Part shown: piece after piece, positions 1-7,810 of the stretch
Position numbering within the stretch: position 1 is the stretch's first letter
Layout: each line of letters opens with the position of its first letter
Assembly (NCBI RefSeq): GCF_000375545.1
Contig: NZ_AQXF01000002.1
Coordinates: 553,830 to 617,829, forward strand
Reading direction: 5' to 3'
Source of the DNA: Kordiimonas gwangyangensis DSM 19435 = JCM 12864
Lineage (GTDB): Bacteria; Pseudomonadota; Alphaproteobacteria; Sphingomonadales; Kordiimonadaceae
Length of the DNA stretch: 64,000 nucleotides
Notes under the pieces: generated by a model
Database searches by the model: none
Told to the model about the DNA's origin: nothing
Seen by the model: only the letters and a program-made list of their open reading frames with translations
Made by a program: the position numbers and the translations under genes

Positions 1-1237
1 GCTCCACCTCAAATGACGGGTCTTCCTCCAGAAGCTTGGTGAGTGCTTCAGAAAGTTTGGCTTCGTCCTTACGGTCCGGCACCTCAATCGATTGGGCATA
101 TACCGCAGGCAAGCGCTCAGGCCGCGGTGCGCCCGTGCCGCCGATGGTGTCACCGGTGCCCGCCCCTTCAAGCCGGGCTATCGCTACCAGATCACCCGCC
201 TGTGCCTTCGTGCATTTTTTGAGCTCAGGACCATTGATGCTGAAAAGACCACTGATGCGCGCGTCGCCCACCGAGGTGCCATCCGACAGGCCGCCCTTGA
301 TGACACGCGCGAATGACAGTTTGCCCATATGCGGCACATATTTGGTTTTGAGGATATAGGCGGCTGCGTCACCTGCTTTTGTTGGCATCATGCGTTCTGC
401 AGCCATGCCGAAGTCCGGCATTTCATGGCGAAGCGCCTTCATCAGCCGCCGGATGCCATATGAATTGAGCGCACTTCCCATCAGCACGGGCATGATATTG
501 CCCGCGCGCAGGTCCGTCGCCAGGTCATGGAATATCTCCTCAGAAGACGGGTCGATGTCATCAAGTAGTTCTTCCATCAGGTCGTCGTGGAAATCGGCGA
601 GGCGCTCCATCATCTCGAACCGGTCATCCTTGACCTGCTCGACAAAACTGTCCGCTGTTTTGGTGATCTCGCGGCTGCCATCGGTGCCGTAGCGGTACGC
701 GCGGCGTGACGCGAGGTCGACAAAACCGCTGATCTGCCCCTCGTCCCTGATCGGCACATGCCTGAGCACGCACGGCAGCGCGCTCACCTCATCAAGCGCG
801 GCCGCAAGGTCACGGATATGCACATTGCTGTGGTCAATCTTGTTGATGAACAACAGGTGGGGGATGTCGTCGGCTTCAAGTTCATGCAGGAGCGGGCTTA
901 ACGCCTGTATCTTGTCCGGCTCAGGCTCTGCCACCACCACAGCCACATCAACCGCGTGAACGGCGTTGCGCATTTCCTGCAAGAGCTCAATCGAGCCCGG
1001 ACAATCCACAAAGATATAGCGGTCACCGAGGTATTCAGCCTCCGCCACATTGATATCAACACCCATCGACAGCATCTTTGCTTCAATGCTGTCGTCAGCA
1101 AAAACCCGCTCACCATTCGTGCGGCGGCGGGTTGTGTTTGTCATAAAAAGAATATTTTCAAGGAGCGTGGTTTTTCCGCTCGAATAGGGGCCCACGAGCG
1201 CTACCACCCGCGGGCTTGTCTGTGTGCCACTGGTCAT
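1..1237 (-). CDS. Elongation factor G-like translational GTPase, N-terminal part
   Basis: The gene runs off the left edge of the window; about 412 codons are present. It starts at an ATG preceded by a good GGAGG site. Visible motifs are the P-loop GPYSSGKT (residues 16-23), the G3 motif DCPG (78-81) and the G4 motif NKID (132-135). A P-loop of this form followed by a short G2 region is typical of the alphaproteobacterial EF-G-like paralogue, not true FusA, whose P-loop reads AHIDAGKTT. Family knowledge places it among ribosome-dependent GTPases, but the role of this paralogue is not settled. Nothing in the visible part looks broken. The head of the gene faces a 337-bp spacer and the divergent HMG-CoA lyase gene. 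Confidence 0.85.
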   Translation of the reverse strand, partial: MTSGTQTSPRVVALVGPYSSGKTTLLENILFMTNTTRRRTNGERVFADDSIEAKMLSMGVDINVAEAEYLGDRYIFVDCPGSIELLQEMRNAVHAVDVAVVVAEPEPDKIQALSPLLHELEADDIPHLLFINKIDHSNVHIRDLAAALDEVSALPCVLRHVPIRDEGQISGFVDLASRRAYRYGTDGSREITKTADSFVEQVKDDRFEMMERLADFHDDLMEELLDDIDPSSEEIFHDLATDLRAGNIMPVLMGSALNSYGIRRLMKALRHEMPDFGMAAERMMPTKAGDAAAYILKTKYVPHMGKLSFARVIKGGLSDGTSVGDARISGLFSINGPELKKCTKAQAGDLVAIARLEGAGTGDTIGGTGAPRPERLPAVYAQSIEVPDRKDEAKLSEALTKLLEEDPSFEVE

Positions 1238-1274
1238 CTTTACCTCCGTCCCTTGGTTGCATTTCATGGCTGGC

Positions 1275-1287
1275 GGAACACTGTTCC
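1275..1287. promoter_or_regulatory. 13-bp palindrome in the 1238-1574 intergenic gap
   Basis: The 337-bp gap between two divergent genes holds no convincing small gene. It contains GGAACA-C-TGTTCC, a perfect inverted repeat about 40 bp upstream of the EF-G-like start, which could be an operator. The spacing does not fit the GAAC-N7-GTTC alphaproteobacterial LexA box. Confidence 0.3.
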
Positions 1288-1574
1288 ACCACTCAACCGG
1301 GCGCAGGCATGGGTGTGCTTTTTCAAGCGGACAGCTACAAGCGTATCAAACCGACGTGGAATTGCAAAAAGCGGAACAAGATTTTGAAAACAGCCACGTA
1401 AGAGTTTGAAATATATAAGAACAGCAAATTCATGATTTCCTGCCCGTGTCTGCATTTCATTAGGAAATGTAATGGCACGAGTCGTAAAATATAGACTGGC
1501 GGGCCCCGCCTCGCAGGTTGATATTGCACTGCAACATGGCTATCTAGGAGGCATGTCAAAGATGAGGGAAGATC

Positions 1575-2513
1575 ATGGCTGAACACCGGGCAGAAAATCG
1601 CACTGTTGAAATTGTCGAAGTCGGCGCCCGTGATGGTCTGCAAAATGAGAAAGTTCATTTCTCGACTGAACAGAAGCTCACCCTCATCACCCGCGCGATG
1701 GACGCGGGCCTCAAGCGCCTTGAAGTCGCAAGTTTTGTACACCCCAAACTCGTACCTCAAATGGCGGACGCCGAAGCGGTGATTGCGGGCCTGCCAGACA
1801 TCAAGGATGTGGAATATGTCGGCCTCGTGCTCAACAAACGCGGCTACCTGCGCGCGCTCGAGACCCGCGCCGGCAACAAACGCGGCGTTGATGAGGTCGG
1901 CTGCGTAGCCACGGCGTCCAACACTTTCGGCGAGAAGAACCAGGGTCAGACGCGGGACGAATCCGTTGAAGTCTCCAAAGAGATCATCAAGCTCGCCAAG
2001 CGTGACGGCATCAAGGCACAGGTCACCATCTCAACAGCATTCGGCTGCCCTTTTGAAGGTGAAGTGAGCGAGGATGTTGTCATCGACATGGCCAAATCCC
2101 TCGCTGAAGCCGAACCGCGGGAGATTGCCATCGCTGATACTATCGGCGTCGCAGCACCCTACAGGGTTACGCGGCTGATGACACAGCTTAAGGAAGCGTT
2201 GCCCCATATCACCTGGCGTGCGCACTTCCATAACACGCGCAACACCGGCATCGCCAACGCGTGGGCGGCTTATGAAGCGGGTGTTGATGTGCTCGATAGT
2301 TCCATCGCCGGCCTTGGTGGCTGCCCGTTCGCGCCGCGTGCAACTGGTAACATCGGCACCGAAGACCTGATATACATGCTTGACCGTTCTGACGTAGCGA
2401 CAGGTGTGGATCTCGAGAAGGCCATAGCCCTTTCGCACTGGATTGAAGACATTCTCGGTCGCCCTGCCCCAGCAATGGTAGCAGCAGCTGGCGGCTTCCC
2501 TACCGGCCAATAA
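1575..2513 (+). CDS. mvaB: Hydroxymethylglutaryl-CoA lyase
   Basis: This enzyme cleaves 3-hydroxy-3-methylglutaryl-CoA to acetyl-CoA and acetoacetate, the last step of leucine catabolism. At 312 residues it has the usual bacterial length. It is a DRE-TIM barrel with the substrate and metal-binding motif GARDGLQNE near residue 17. The signature GLGGCPFAP, holding the catalytic cysteine, lies near residue 250 and is followed by ATGNIGTEDL. The metal-ligand HFHNT sequence is also present. The start is the ATG following GAGGGAAGATC. No other leucine-degradation gene is adjacent, so the gene appears to stand alone. A downstream hairpin may separate it from the convergent TPR gene. Confidence 0.93.
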   Translation: MAEHRAENRTVEIVEVGARDGLQNEKVHFSTEQKLTLITRAMDAGLKRLEVASFVHPKLVPQMADAEAVIAGLPDIKDVEYVGLVLNKRGYLRALETRAGNKRGVDEVGCVATASNTFGEKNQGQTRDESVEVSKEIIKLAKRDGIKAQVTISTAFGCPFEGEVSEDVVIDMAKSLAEAEPREIAIADTIGVAAPYRVTRLMTQLKEALPHITWRAHFHNTRNTGIANAWAAYEAGVDVLDSSIAGLGGCPFAPRATGNIGTEDLIYMLDRSDVATGVDLEKAIALSHWIEDILGRPAPAMVAAAGGFPTGQ

Positions 2514-2516
2514 AAG

Positions 2517-2549
2517 CGGGCCGCCCACGCGGGCGACCCAGTCTTTCTT
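2517..2549. terminator. Possible bidirectional terminator
   Basis: A GC-rich imperfect hairpin (gggccgccc paired with gggcgaccc, one mismatch) follows the HMG-CoA lyase stop. A T-rich tail sits on the plus side. It lies between two convergent genes. Confidence 0.4.
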
Positions 2550-2575
2550 CCTCGCATCGTCTTTACTGATAGACG

Positions 2576-3058
2576 TTACTTGGCTTCGGCCACCAATTTG
2601 TCGGCATAGGCCTCCAGGCTTGCCAGCGCCTGCACCGACAGGTCATTGCGGTCAATACCTGCAGCATGCTCATAGTCGGCCTTTGCCGCCGCGTAGTCGC
2701 CGCGCGCCTTGTGCACGTTGCCACGGTTCACATACGCGCGCCAGAAGGAACGATCCTCGTTGATCGCGCGGTCACAAGCTTCCTCTGCCGCATCAAGTTC
2801 GCCGCGGGCGTATTCAATCGCGCAGATATTGCTCAGGACTGGAACAAGGCGCTCAGCACCGATATCACCACGGGCCGCGCGGCGCAGGTGCTTGAGTGCC
2901 CCATCAAGGTCGCCGGAGCGCAGGGCGGACATACCGCGCTCAATATTCACATCCTGCCCGACATAGATTGTCTTGACCGACTGCGCGGACGCACCACCAC
3001 CAAAACTCATTACTGCTACTGTTGCGGCCAGTACCGCATTCTTTGAAAAACCAAACAT
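2576..3058 (-). CDS. Exported tetratricopeptide-repeat protein
   Basis: This 160-residue protein has an N-terminal signal peptide, probably cleaved after GGGASAQ near residue 26, so it should be periplasmic. The rest is helical TPR-type repeats: a degenerate one from about residue 40 (MSALRSGDLDGALKHLRRA), one near 80-105 (ARGELDAAEEACDRAI) and a clear one near 110-140 (AYVNRGNVHKARGDYAAAKA). The start follows GAGGAGACAAAAG. The gene diverges from the LysR regulator at 3244. The function is unknown; TPR proteins of this size usually act as protein-binding adaptors. Confidence 0.8.
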   Translation of the reverse strand: MFGFSKNAVLAATVAVMSFGGGASAQSVKTIYVGQDVNIERGMSALRSGDLDGALKHLRRAARGDIGAERLVPVLSNICAIEYARGELDAAEEACDRAINEDRSFWRAYVNRGNVHKARGDYAAAKADYEHAAGIDRNDLSVQALASLEAYADKLVAEAK

Positions 3059-3243
3059 CTTTTGTCTCCTCGCATTGGGGCTTCAGGCCCGATGGGTCCG
3101 CAGCATATCGCTGCCAACGAGGCTAATATGGTAATACGAACATGGATGGTAATTGACAATTTCTGCAGCGTTGATATTCATATTTGAATTGCCATATAGG
3201 TGACGTGACAGGGCAGCCACATCGCACAGGGAAGGATGATGCA

Positions 3244-4158
3244 ATGCTCGATTGGGAAGACCTTAAATATTTTCTGGCCATGGCAGAACATGGCTCGCTT
3301 TCGGCGGCTGCGCGTAAACTGAATGTCAGCCAGCCCACCCTCTCCCGCCGCCTAACGGCGCTTGAGGAGAACATTGGGGCGGAGCTGTTCGCGCGCACAC
3401 GTGCGGGGCTTGAAATGACCTTGCTTGGTGAGCAGATGCGCCACCACGCGCGCCACATGCAAGATGATGTGCACGCGATCGAACGACTGGTGACTGGTCA
3501 CGACAGCAGCCTCTCGGGCTCGGTGATGATTTCCTGTATTGAAGCGATTGGCGCCATCTGGCTCGTGGAGCAACTCGGCCCCTTTATCGAACAGTACCCC
3601 GGCATCACCGTGGACGTAAAAGTGGACAACGCGGTCTCAGACCTGTTGCGGCGTGAGGCTGATATCGCGCTCCGCATGTTTCGGCCAGTGCAGAATGACC
3701 TTGTGGCACGACGCACCGTCACCATGAACTATGGCTATTATGCCAGTCGGTCGTACCTTGAGGCGCGCGGCGTGCCTGACGCGCTGAAAGACCTGAAGGA
3801 ACACAATTTCATCCTGCCACATGATGAAATCCTCACGCATACCAAAACCGACCCACGCAAGGTCTACTCCCTTGCCCGCTCGGCCACTTTCCGTTCCAAC
3901 AGCATGATGGCACTTGCAACAGCGGTTGAAAGCGGGTTCGGCATCGGCGCCTATAGCTGCGTTATGGCGAAGGACAAACCTGACCTCGTGCGCCTGTTTG
4001 ACGACCTTGTGGTCTTCAGCACTGACATCTGGCTTGTCAGTCACGCGGAACTGCGGCGCAGTGCGCGTATCCGCGCGATGTATGATTTCCTTGGTGATAT
4101 GCTGATGGAACAGTCGGAAGCTTTTGCGGGCCGCTTCCATGCGGCGGCTGCCGAATAA
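3244..4158 (+). CDS. LysR-family transcriptional regulator
   Basis: This 304-residue protein has the standard LysR layout. A winged helix-turn-helix covers residues 1-60 (AARKLNVSQPTLSRRLTALE), followed by a periplasmic-binding-protein-like effector domain from about 90. I start it at the ATG beginning MLDWEDLKYF, because this matches where LysR proteins normally begin and follows an AGGATG site; an upstream in-frame ATG at 3184 is less likely. It diverges from the TPR gene. The spacer near 3176-3189 holds an ATTCA/TTGAAT half-palindrome that may be its box. The target and effector cannot be told from the sequence. Confidence 0.88.
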   Translation: MLDWEDLKYFLAMAEHGSLSAAARKLNVSQPTLSRRLTALEENIGAELFARTRAGLEMTLLGEQMRHHARHMQDDVHAIERLVTGHDSSLSGSVMISCIEAIGAIWLVEQLGPFIEQYPGITVDVKVDNAVSDLLRREADIALRMFRPVQNDLVARRTVTMNYGYYASRSYLEARGVPDALKDLKEHNFILPHDEILTHTKTDPRKVYSLARSATFRSNSMMALATAVESGFGIGAYSCVMAKDKPDLVRLFDDLVVFSTDIWLVSHAELRRSARIRAMYDFLGDMLMEQSEAFAGRFHAAAAE

Positions 4159-4181
4159 TAGGAATTTGCGTGTTGCGCGGC

Positions 4182-5231
4182 TCAGGCCGCGCTGCCGCCA
4201 ACCCAGTTGATGGGCTTTGCCTGCATGCGGGCCCGGTATGATGCCCAGGACGGGTCTGACAAGCCCACCCGGTAGGGAAGCCGCTCAGCGGGGATCAGCG
4301 CCCATGCCAGATCCCCCACCGTACGGCACGGGAACACCAGGTCATCGAGGCGGTCATGCCATGGTTCCGCGTCGCCAAAATCATCAAAGAAGTCCCACGC
4401 AATCAGATTGCCACGGCGCAGGCCCTCCGCCTCGTCACATGGCCCGAGCATGTCTTCCACGACATCGGCCATCTCAGCTTGCTCACGCACGCTGCCAATC
4501 AAGCAAAACTGCTCCCGACCCTCGATATCGCGCAGCAGGAAACCGCGGGAATTCGGCAGATAATAATATTCGCTATAAGGGAACATGGCATGGATGCTGT
4601 GCATCAGCTCCACGGTGTCAAAACGGTCAAGGCTATGATTGCCAGACGCCCGCAACGCTTTGGTGAGCGGCTCGAGCTTGTCGGCCATATAATCGCGGTG
4701 CAATTCGGCCATCATCGATTTGATTTTCTTGAGCGCATCCGGGTCGTTTTTGGAGACGAAGCGGTCGATCAGCCCTTCATTGAAGGCGCGAATGGTTGCC
4801 TCGTCACTCATCTGCCCGGTCAGCAAAATGGTTTTCACGCCCATGTCCGCGATGCTGGCGCAGAATTCGAGCCCGCTGGTAGCAGGCATCACCTGATCGA
4901 CAATGACAACCGAGATCATCTCAAAGCGGCTGCTCGAAGTTGCAAGCCGGCGCAGGCGGGAGGATTTCAGCAGCAGCAGGTGGTCGCCTACCTCAGCACC
5001 CGCCCCTTCCGCATGTGCGCTGTAGCGTTCGAACACGTCAAAGGTATCTTCCGCGATTGCCTGGGCACGTGCGAGGCATTTGAGCGCGCAGCCTGGGGAA
5101 GAATATCCAAGCACCGCAGCATCGCGGCCGAGAACGGCCTTCAGCGAGGCCAGAAAATCTTCATCATCATCAAGAAGTAGCGCGGTACACGGATGGTAAA
5201 CCGGAATTTCTGGGTGATACGACCCCACCAT
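4182..5231 (-). CDS. lqsR: LqsR-like response regulator of alpha-hydroxyketone quorum sensing
   Basis: This is a 349-residue response regulator with an unusual receiver. The acidic pocket DDDED is at residues 21-25, but the phosphoacceptor in VVIVDQVMP is D112, not about residue 55, so the receiver carries an insertion of some 50 residues. The conserved Thr (LLTGQ) and Lys (FVSKNDP) follow. The remaining 180 or so residues are not a winged helix, GerE or AAA output domain. From memory, Legionella LqsR has the same plan: about 350 residues, Asp108, and a non-canonical output domain. The start codon shares one base with the kinase stop (TAATG), so translation should be coupled. Assignment rests on architecture plus the neighbouring LqsS-like kinase and LqsA-like synthase. 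Confidence 0.78.
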   Translation of the reverse strand: MVGSYHPEIPVYHPCTALLLDDDEDFLASLKAVLGRDAAVLGYSSPGCALKCLARAQAIAEDTFDVFERYSAHAEGAGAEVGDHLLLLKSSRLRRLATSSSRFEMISVVIVDQVMPATSGLEFCASIADMGVKTILLTGQMSDEATIRAFNEGLIDRFVSKNDPDALKKIKSMMAELHRDYMADKLEPLTKALRASGNHSLDRFDTVELMHSIHAMFPYSEYYYLPNSRGFLLRDIEGREQFCLIGSVREQAEMADVVEDMLGPCDEAEGLRRGNLIAWDFFDDFGDAEPWHDRLDDLVFPCRTVGDLAWALIPAERLPYRVGLSDPSWASYRARMQAKPINWVGGSAA

Positions 5232-6475
5232 TATCCCTCTCCAGCAGGTAACAGAACGCGGAACTCGGTAAACTTGCCTGCCTCAGAATAGCATTCCACA
5301 GCCCCGCCAAAACTGTCGACCACCCGCCGGCAAAAGGCAAGCCCCAAACCAGCGCCGCCGCTGGTTTCCGAGTAGAAACGTTCAAATATCTTGGACCGCG
5401 CGTCGGCGCGCAGGCCCTTGCCCGTATCGCGCACGCACATGGCGTTCCGCCCCTGCTCTTGCGTCAGGTATATCTCCACATCACCCTTCTCAGCCGCGGC
5501 GACGGCTGAAAACGCATTCTTCAGCAGGTTCATCAGCACATGCGCCATCAGGAGGTCATCACCCCAGAAGGTGAAGTCCTCATCTGCACGCACCTTGATA
5601 AGACCGCGCTCGCTTTCGCTCATCGGGTAGCGCGACATGACGTCTACGAGCACCCTGCGCATGGAGTGGTGCGAAAAACCACTCCTGTCGAAGTTCTCCT
5701 CACGCACATTGAGCAGCAGGCAATCAACGATATGAGAGGCCTTCTGCACGTGCCTGCTCAGTCGTCGTGAACTTAAATTGCAGTGCGCCAGTGTTTCGGC
5801 GATCTCGTCGGAATTTTTTGCGTCACTCAGGCCAGAGAAATTCTCCAGTTCCAACCGGATGCCGAGAAGCGGTGTGCGCAACTCATGTGCGATTGAGCCC
5901 GCAAGCGCCACCGCTTTGCGCTGGTTCGCTTGAATGGTCCACTCTTCCGCGAACTTGAGCACAAGCCCGCCGCCAAGGGCAAAAAGCACCACCGGCAGCG
6001 ATTCTGCGAGTGCGTAATAGTCCGGCACCGTGTCTCCGACACCGAAAAACACGAGCACCGCGACCGCGCTGCCCATCAGGAACATGCAAAAGAAATTCGC
6101 GATTTCAACCGCGACCGCGAGATAGAGCATGCCGCAGATAAGCGAACCCAACCAAACTGCAGAACCGTCGTTCGCGAGAAACATGAAACCAAAGAAAAAT
6201 GGCAGGCAAATCACCAGCGCAGCATAGGTCAGCGTCTGAAAAAATGCAGAAAGATCGCTACAGAACCGATCCGCCACCAGCCAGATAACCAACACACCAA
6301 CACAGAGCGCCCTGAGCGCGGCGTTCTCATACGTTTGTGGGTAAATATCATGCCAGATCAGATAGTAGGCAGGAAAGCCGAGGATACCGAGGAGCGCCCC
6401 CGCCCGCACCTTGGCGCGCGTTAAGTCAAAGTTGTTCCTGAATTTCCCCAGCACACCAGCCATGCGCATTACCAT
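5231..6475 (-). CDS. lqsS: LqsS/CqsS-like membrane sensor histidine kinase
   Basis: This 414-residue kinase has about six predicted membrane helices in residues 27-175 and no sizeable periplasmic domain, as in the alpha-hydroxyketone receptors LqsS and CqsS. The H box SIAHELRTPLLGI puts the phosphorylated histidine at residue 197; Legionella LqsS uses His200. The N box is MNLLKNAF, the G1 box DTGKGL and the G2 box GGAGLGLAFCRRVV. There is no C-terminal receiver, unlike Vibrio CqsS, so signalling should pass directly to the coupled LqsR-like protein. It should bind a hydrophobic hydroxyketone within the membrane. The start is uncertain among in-frame ATGs at 6475, 6469 and 6463. It diverges from the synthase gene. 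Confidence 0.82.
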   Translation of the reverse strand: MVMRMAGVLGKFRNNFDLTRAKVRAGALLGILGFPAYYLIWHDIYPQTYENAALRALCVGVLVIWLVADRFCSDLSAFFQTLTYAALVICLPFFFGFMFLANDGSAVWLGSLICGMLYLAVAVEIANFFCMFLMGSAVAVLVFFGVGDTVPDYYALAESLPVVLFALGGGLVLKFAEEWTIQANQRKAVALAGSIAHELRTPLLGIRLELENFSGLSDAKNSDEIAETLAHCNLSSRRLSRHVQKASHIVDCLLLNVREENFDRSGFSHHSMRRVLVDVMSRYPMSESERGLIKVRADEDFTFWGDDLLMAHVLMNLLKNAFSAVAAAEKGDVEIYLTQEQGRNAMCVRDTGKGLRADARSKIFERFYSETSGGAGLGLAFCRRVVDSFGGAVECYSEAGKFTEFRVLLPAGEG

Positions 6476-6572
6476 ATAATTCGTTTATAAATTGTACTTT
6501 TTGCTACTCTTATTCGTAGCCGACGCTGTGGCGCGGCCAAAACACCACCGAATAGCAGCAAAGGATCTTCCC
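6476..6572. promoter_or_regulatory. Divergent lqsS-lqsA promoter region
   Basis: These 97 bp separate the kinase and synthase starts and must carry both promoters. The left part is AT-rich (TATAAT-like at 6475-6480, and TTATAAATTGTAC), which suits sigma-70 type -10 elements. I see no long palindrome. Confidence 0.5.
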
Positions 6573-7802
6573 ATGGCCAACTCTACCATAGTTAGCATAA
6601 AAAACACCAGTGAATGCATGAATGCAATCGATCCGCCCTTTATTACCTCCATAACGGACGAGGAGTTGACTGACCCTTATGAGAAACACTGGGGACGCGC
6701 GACGCTCACAAACTCGCCGGCACCAATGAACGCCGTGCACATGCGTTCAAACGACTATCTTTCAATTGCAACTGATGAGCGCATCGCCCGCGCTAAAGCT
6801 GAGGTGCTGCTGGCAGCAGGCCACGGTGATGCAATCTCACGCGTTTTCTCGCACGCGCGCGAAGATCTGCACCGGGGCTTTGAACGGCGCATAGCAGCAG
6901 TCACGGGCGCCGAAGACGCCGTGTTAATGATGTCCGGCTACAATGCCAACACAAGCGTGGTCCAGGCGTTCGCGAAACCAGACACTCCTGTATATATCGA
7001 TATCATGGCGCATGCGTCGCTCTGGGAAGGTATTCTCTGCGCCCGTGCGCGAGCACGCCCTTTCCGGCACAATAATGTCGAGGACCTGAAGCGCAAGATT
7101 GATCGCTATGGTCCCGGCCTTGTGATTGTGGATAGCCTCTATAGCACCAACGGCAATCTGTGCCCGCTTGGCGATTTTGTGGACGCGGCGGAGACCGGAG
7201 GTTGTGCCATCATTGTGGATGAAACGCACTCCTTTGGATGCCACGGCAAGCATGGCGGCGGCATTGCCGTTGACCTTGATCTCGCCGACCGTATTCATTT
7301 CCGCACCATCGGGCTATCGAAGGCCATGGCGGCGCGGGGCGGCGTGGTTGTGGGGTCAGCGCGCAATATGGAATATCTGCGCTATGAAGCCCGCCCGATG
7401 ATCTTCAGCACATCGGTGCTCGGGTATGAAGTGGCAGGCTTTAATGCGGCGCTTGATATTATCGCGGCGGAGCCATGGCGGGCGGAACAGCTGCATGCCA
7501 ATCACCGCTTCCTGCGTACCGGCCTTTTGGCGCTTGGGTATGATGTATGCGAGAGCGACAGCCAGATTATCTCCATCGTCACCGGGACACTGGAAAACAC
7601 AGTCACCTTCCGGCGCTTTCTTGACGAACACGGATTGCTGGGTTCAGTCTTCTGCCCGCCGGCGACACCTGAGAACCGCATGCTGCTGCGCTTCACACTA
7701 AACGCGAGCCTCGACACAGGTGCACTGCATCATGCGCTTGATGTCTGCGCCGCTGCAAAACAGAAGATCGATATGAGAGGATGGCCTACCCTTCTGGCAT
7801 AG
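6573..7802 (+). CDS. lqsA: CqsA/LqsA-like autoinducer synthase (alpha-oxoamine synthase family)
   Basis: This is a 409-residue pyridoxal-phosphate enzyme of the alpha-oxoamine synthase family. Visible features are MRSNDYLSIA (58-67), SGYNAN (121-126), IMAHASLWEG with the cofactor-stacking His147, VDETHSFGCHG with Asp216, and the PLP lysine K250 in RTIGLSKAMA. Relatives KBL, BioF and HemA share this fold. The SNDYL start, the HSFGCHG sequence, and above all the adjoining six-helix kinase and LqsR-type regulator point to CqsA/LqsA, which condense an acyl-CoA with an amino-acid-derived donor to give 3-hydroxyketone signals (CAI-1, LAI-1). The start follows AAAGGATCTTCCC. The product chain length cannot be predicted. 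The gene ends 8 bp before the convergent phosphatase gene, with no terminator between. Confidence 0.82.
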   Translation: MANSTIVSIKNTSECMNAIDPPFITSITDEELTDPYEKHWGRATLTNSPAPMNAVHMRSNDYLSIATDERIARAKAEVLLAAGHGDAISRVFSHAREDLHRGFERRIAAVTGAEDAVLMMSGYNANTSVVQAFAKPDTPVYIDIMAHASLWEGILCARARARPFRHNNVEDLKRKIDRYGPGLVIVDSLYSTNGNLCPLGDFVDAAETGGCAIIVDETHSFGCHGKHGGGIAVDLDLADRIHFRTIGLSKAMAARGGVVVGSARNMEYLRYEARPMIFSTSVLGYEVAGFNAALDIIAAEPWRAEQLHANHRFLRTGLLALGYDVCESDSQIISIVTGTLENTVTFRRFLDEHGLLGSVFCPPATPENRMLLRFTLNASLDTGALHHALDVCAAAKQKIDMRGWPTLLA

Positions 7803-7810
7803 GAACAGTG

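Noticed and set aside
6573-7802. 2-amino-3-ketobutyrate CoA ligase or 8-amino-7-oxononanoate synthase
   Set aside because: The fold is the same, but there is no tdh or bio gene nearby and the neighbours are an LqsS-like kinase and LqsR-like regulator.
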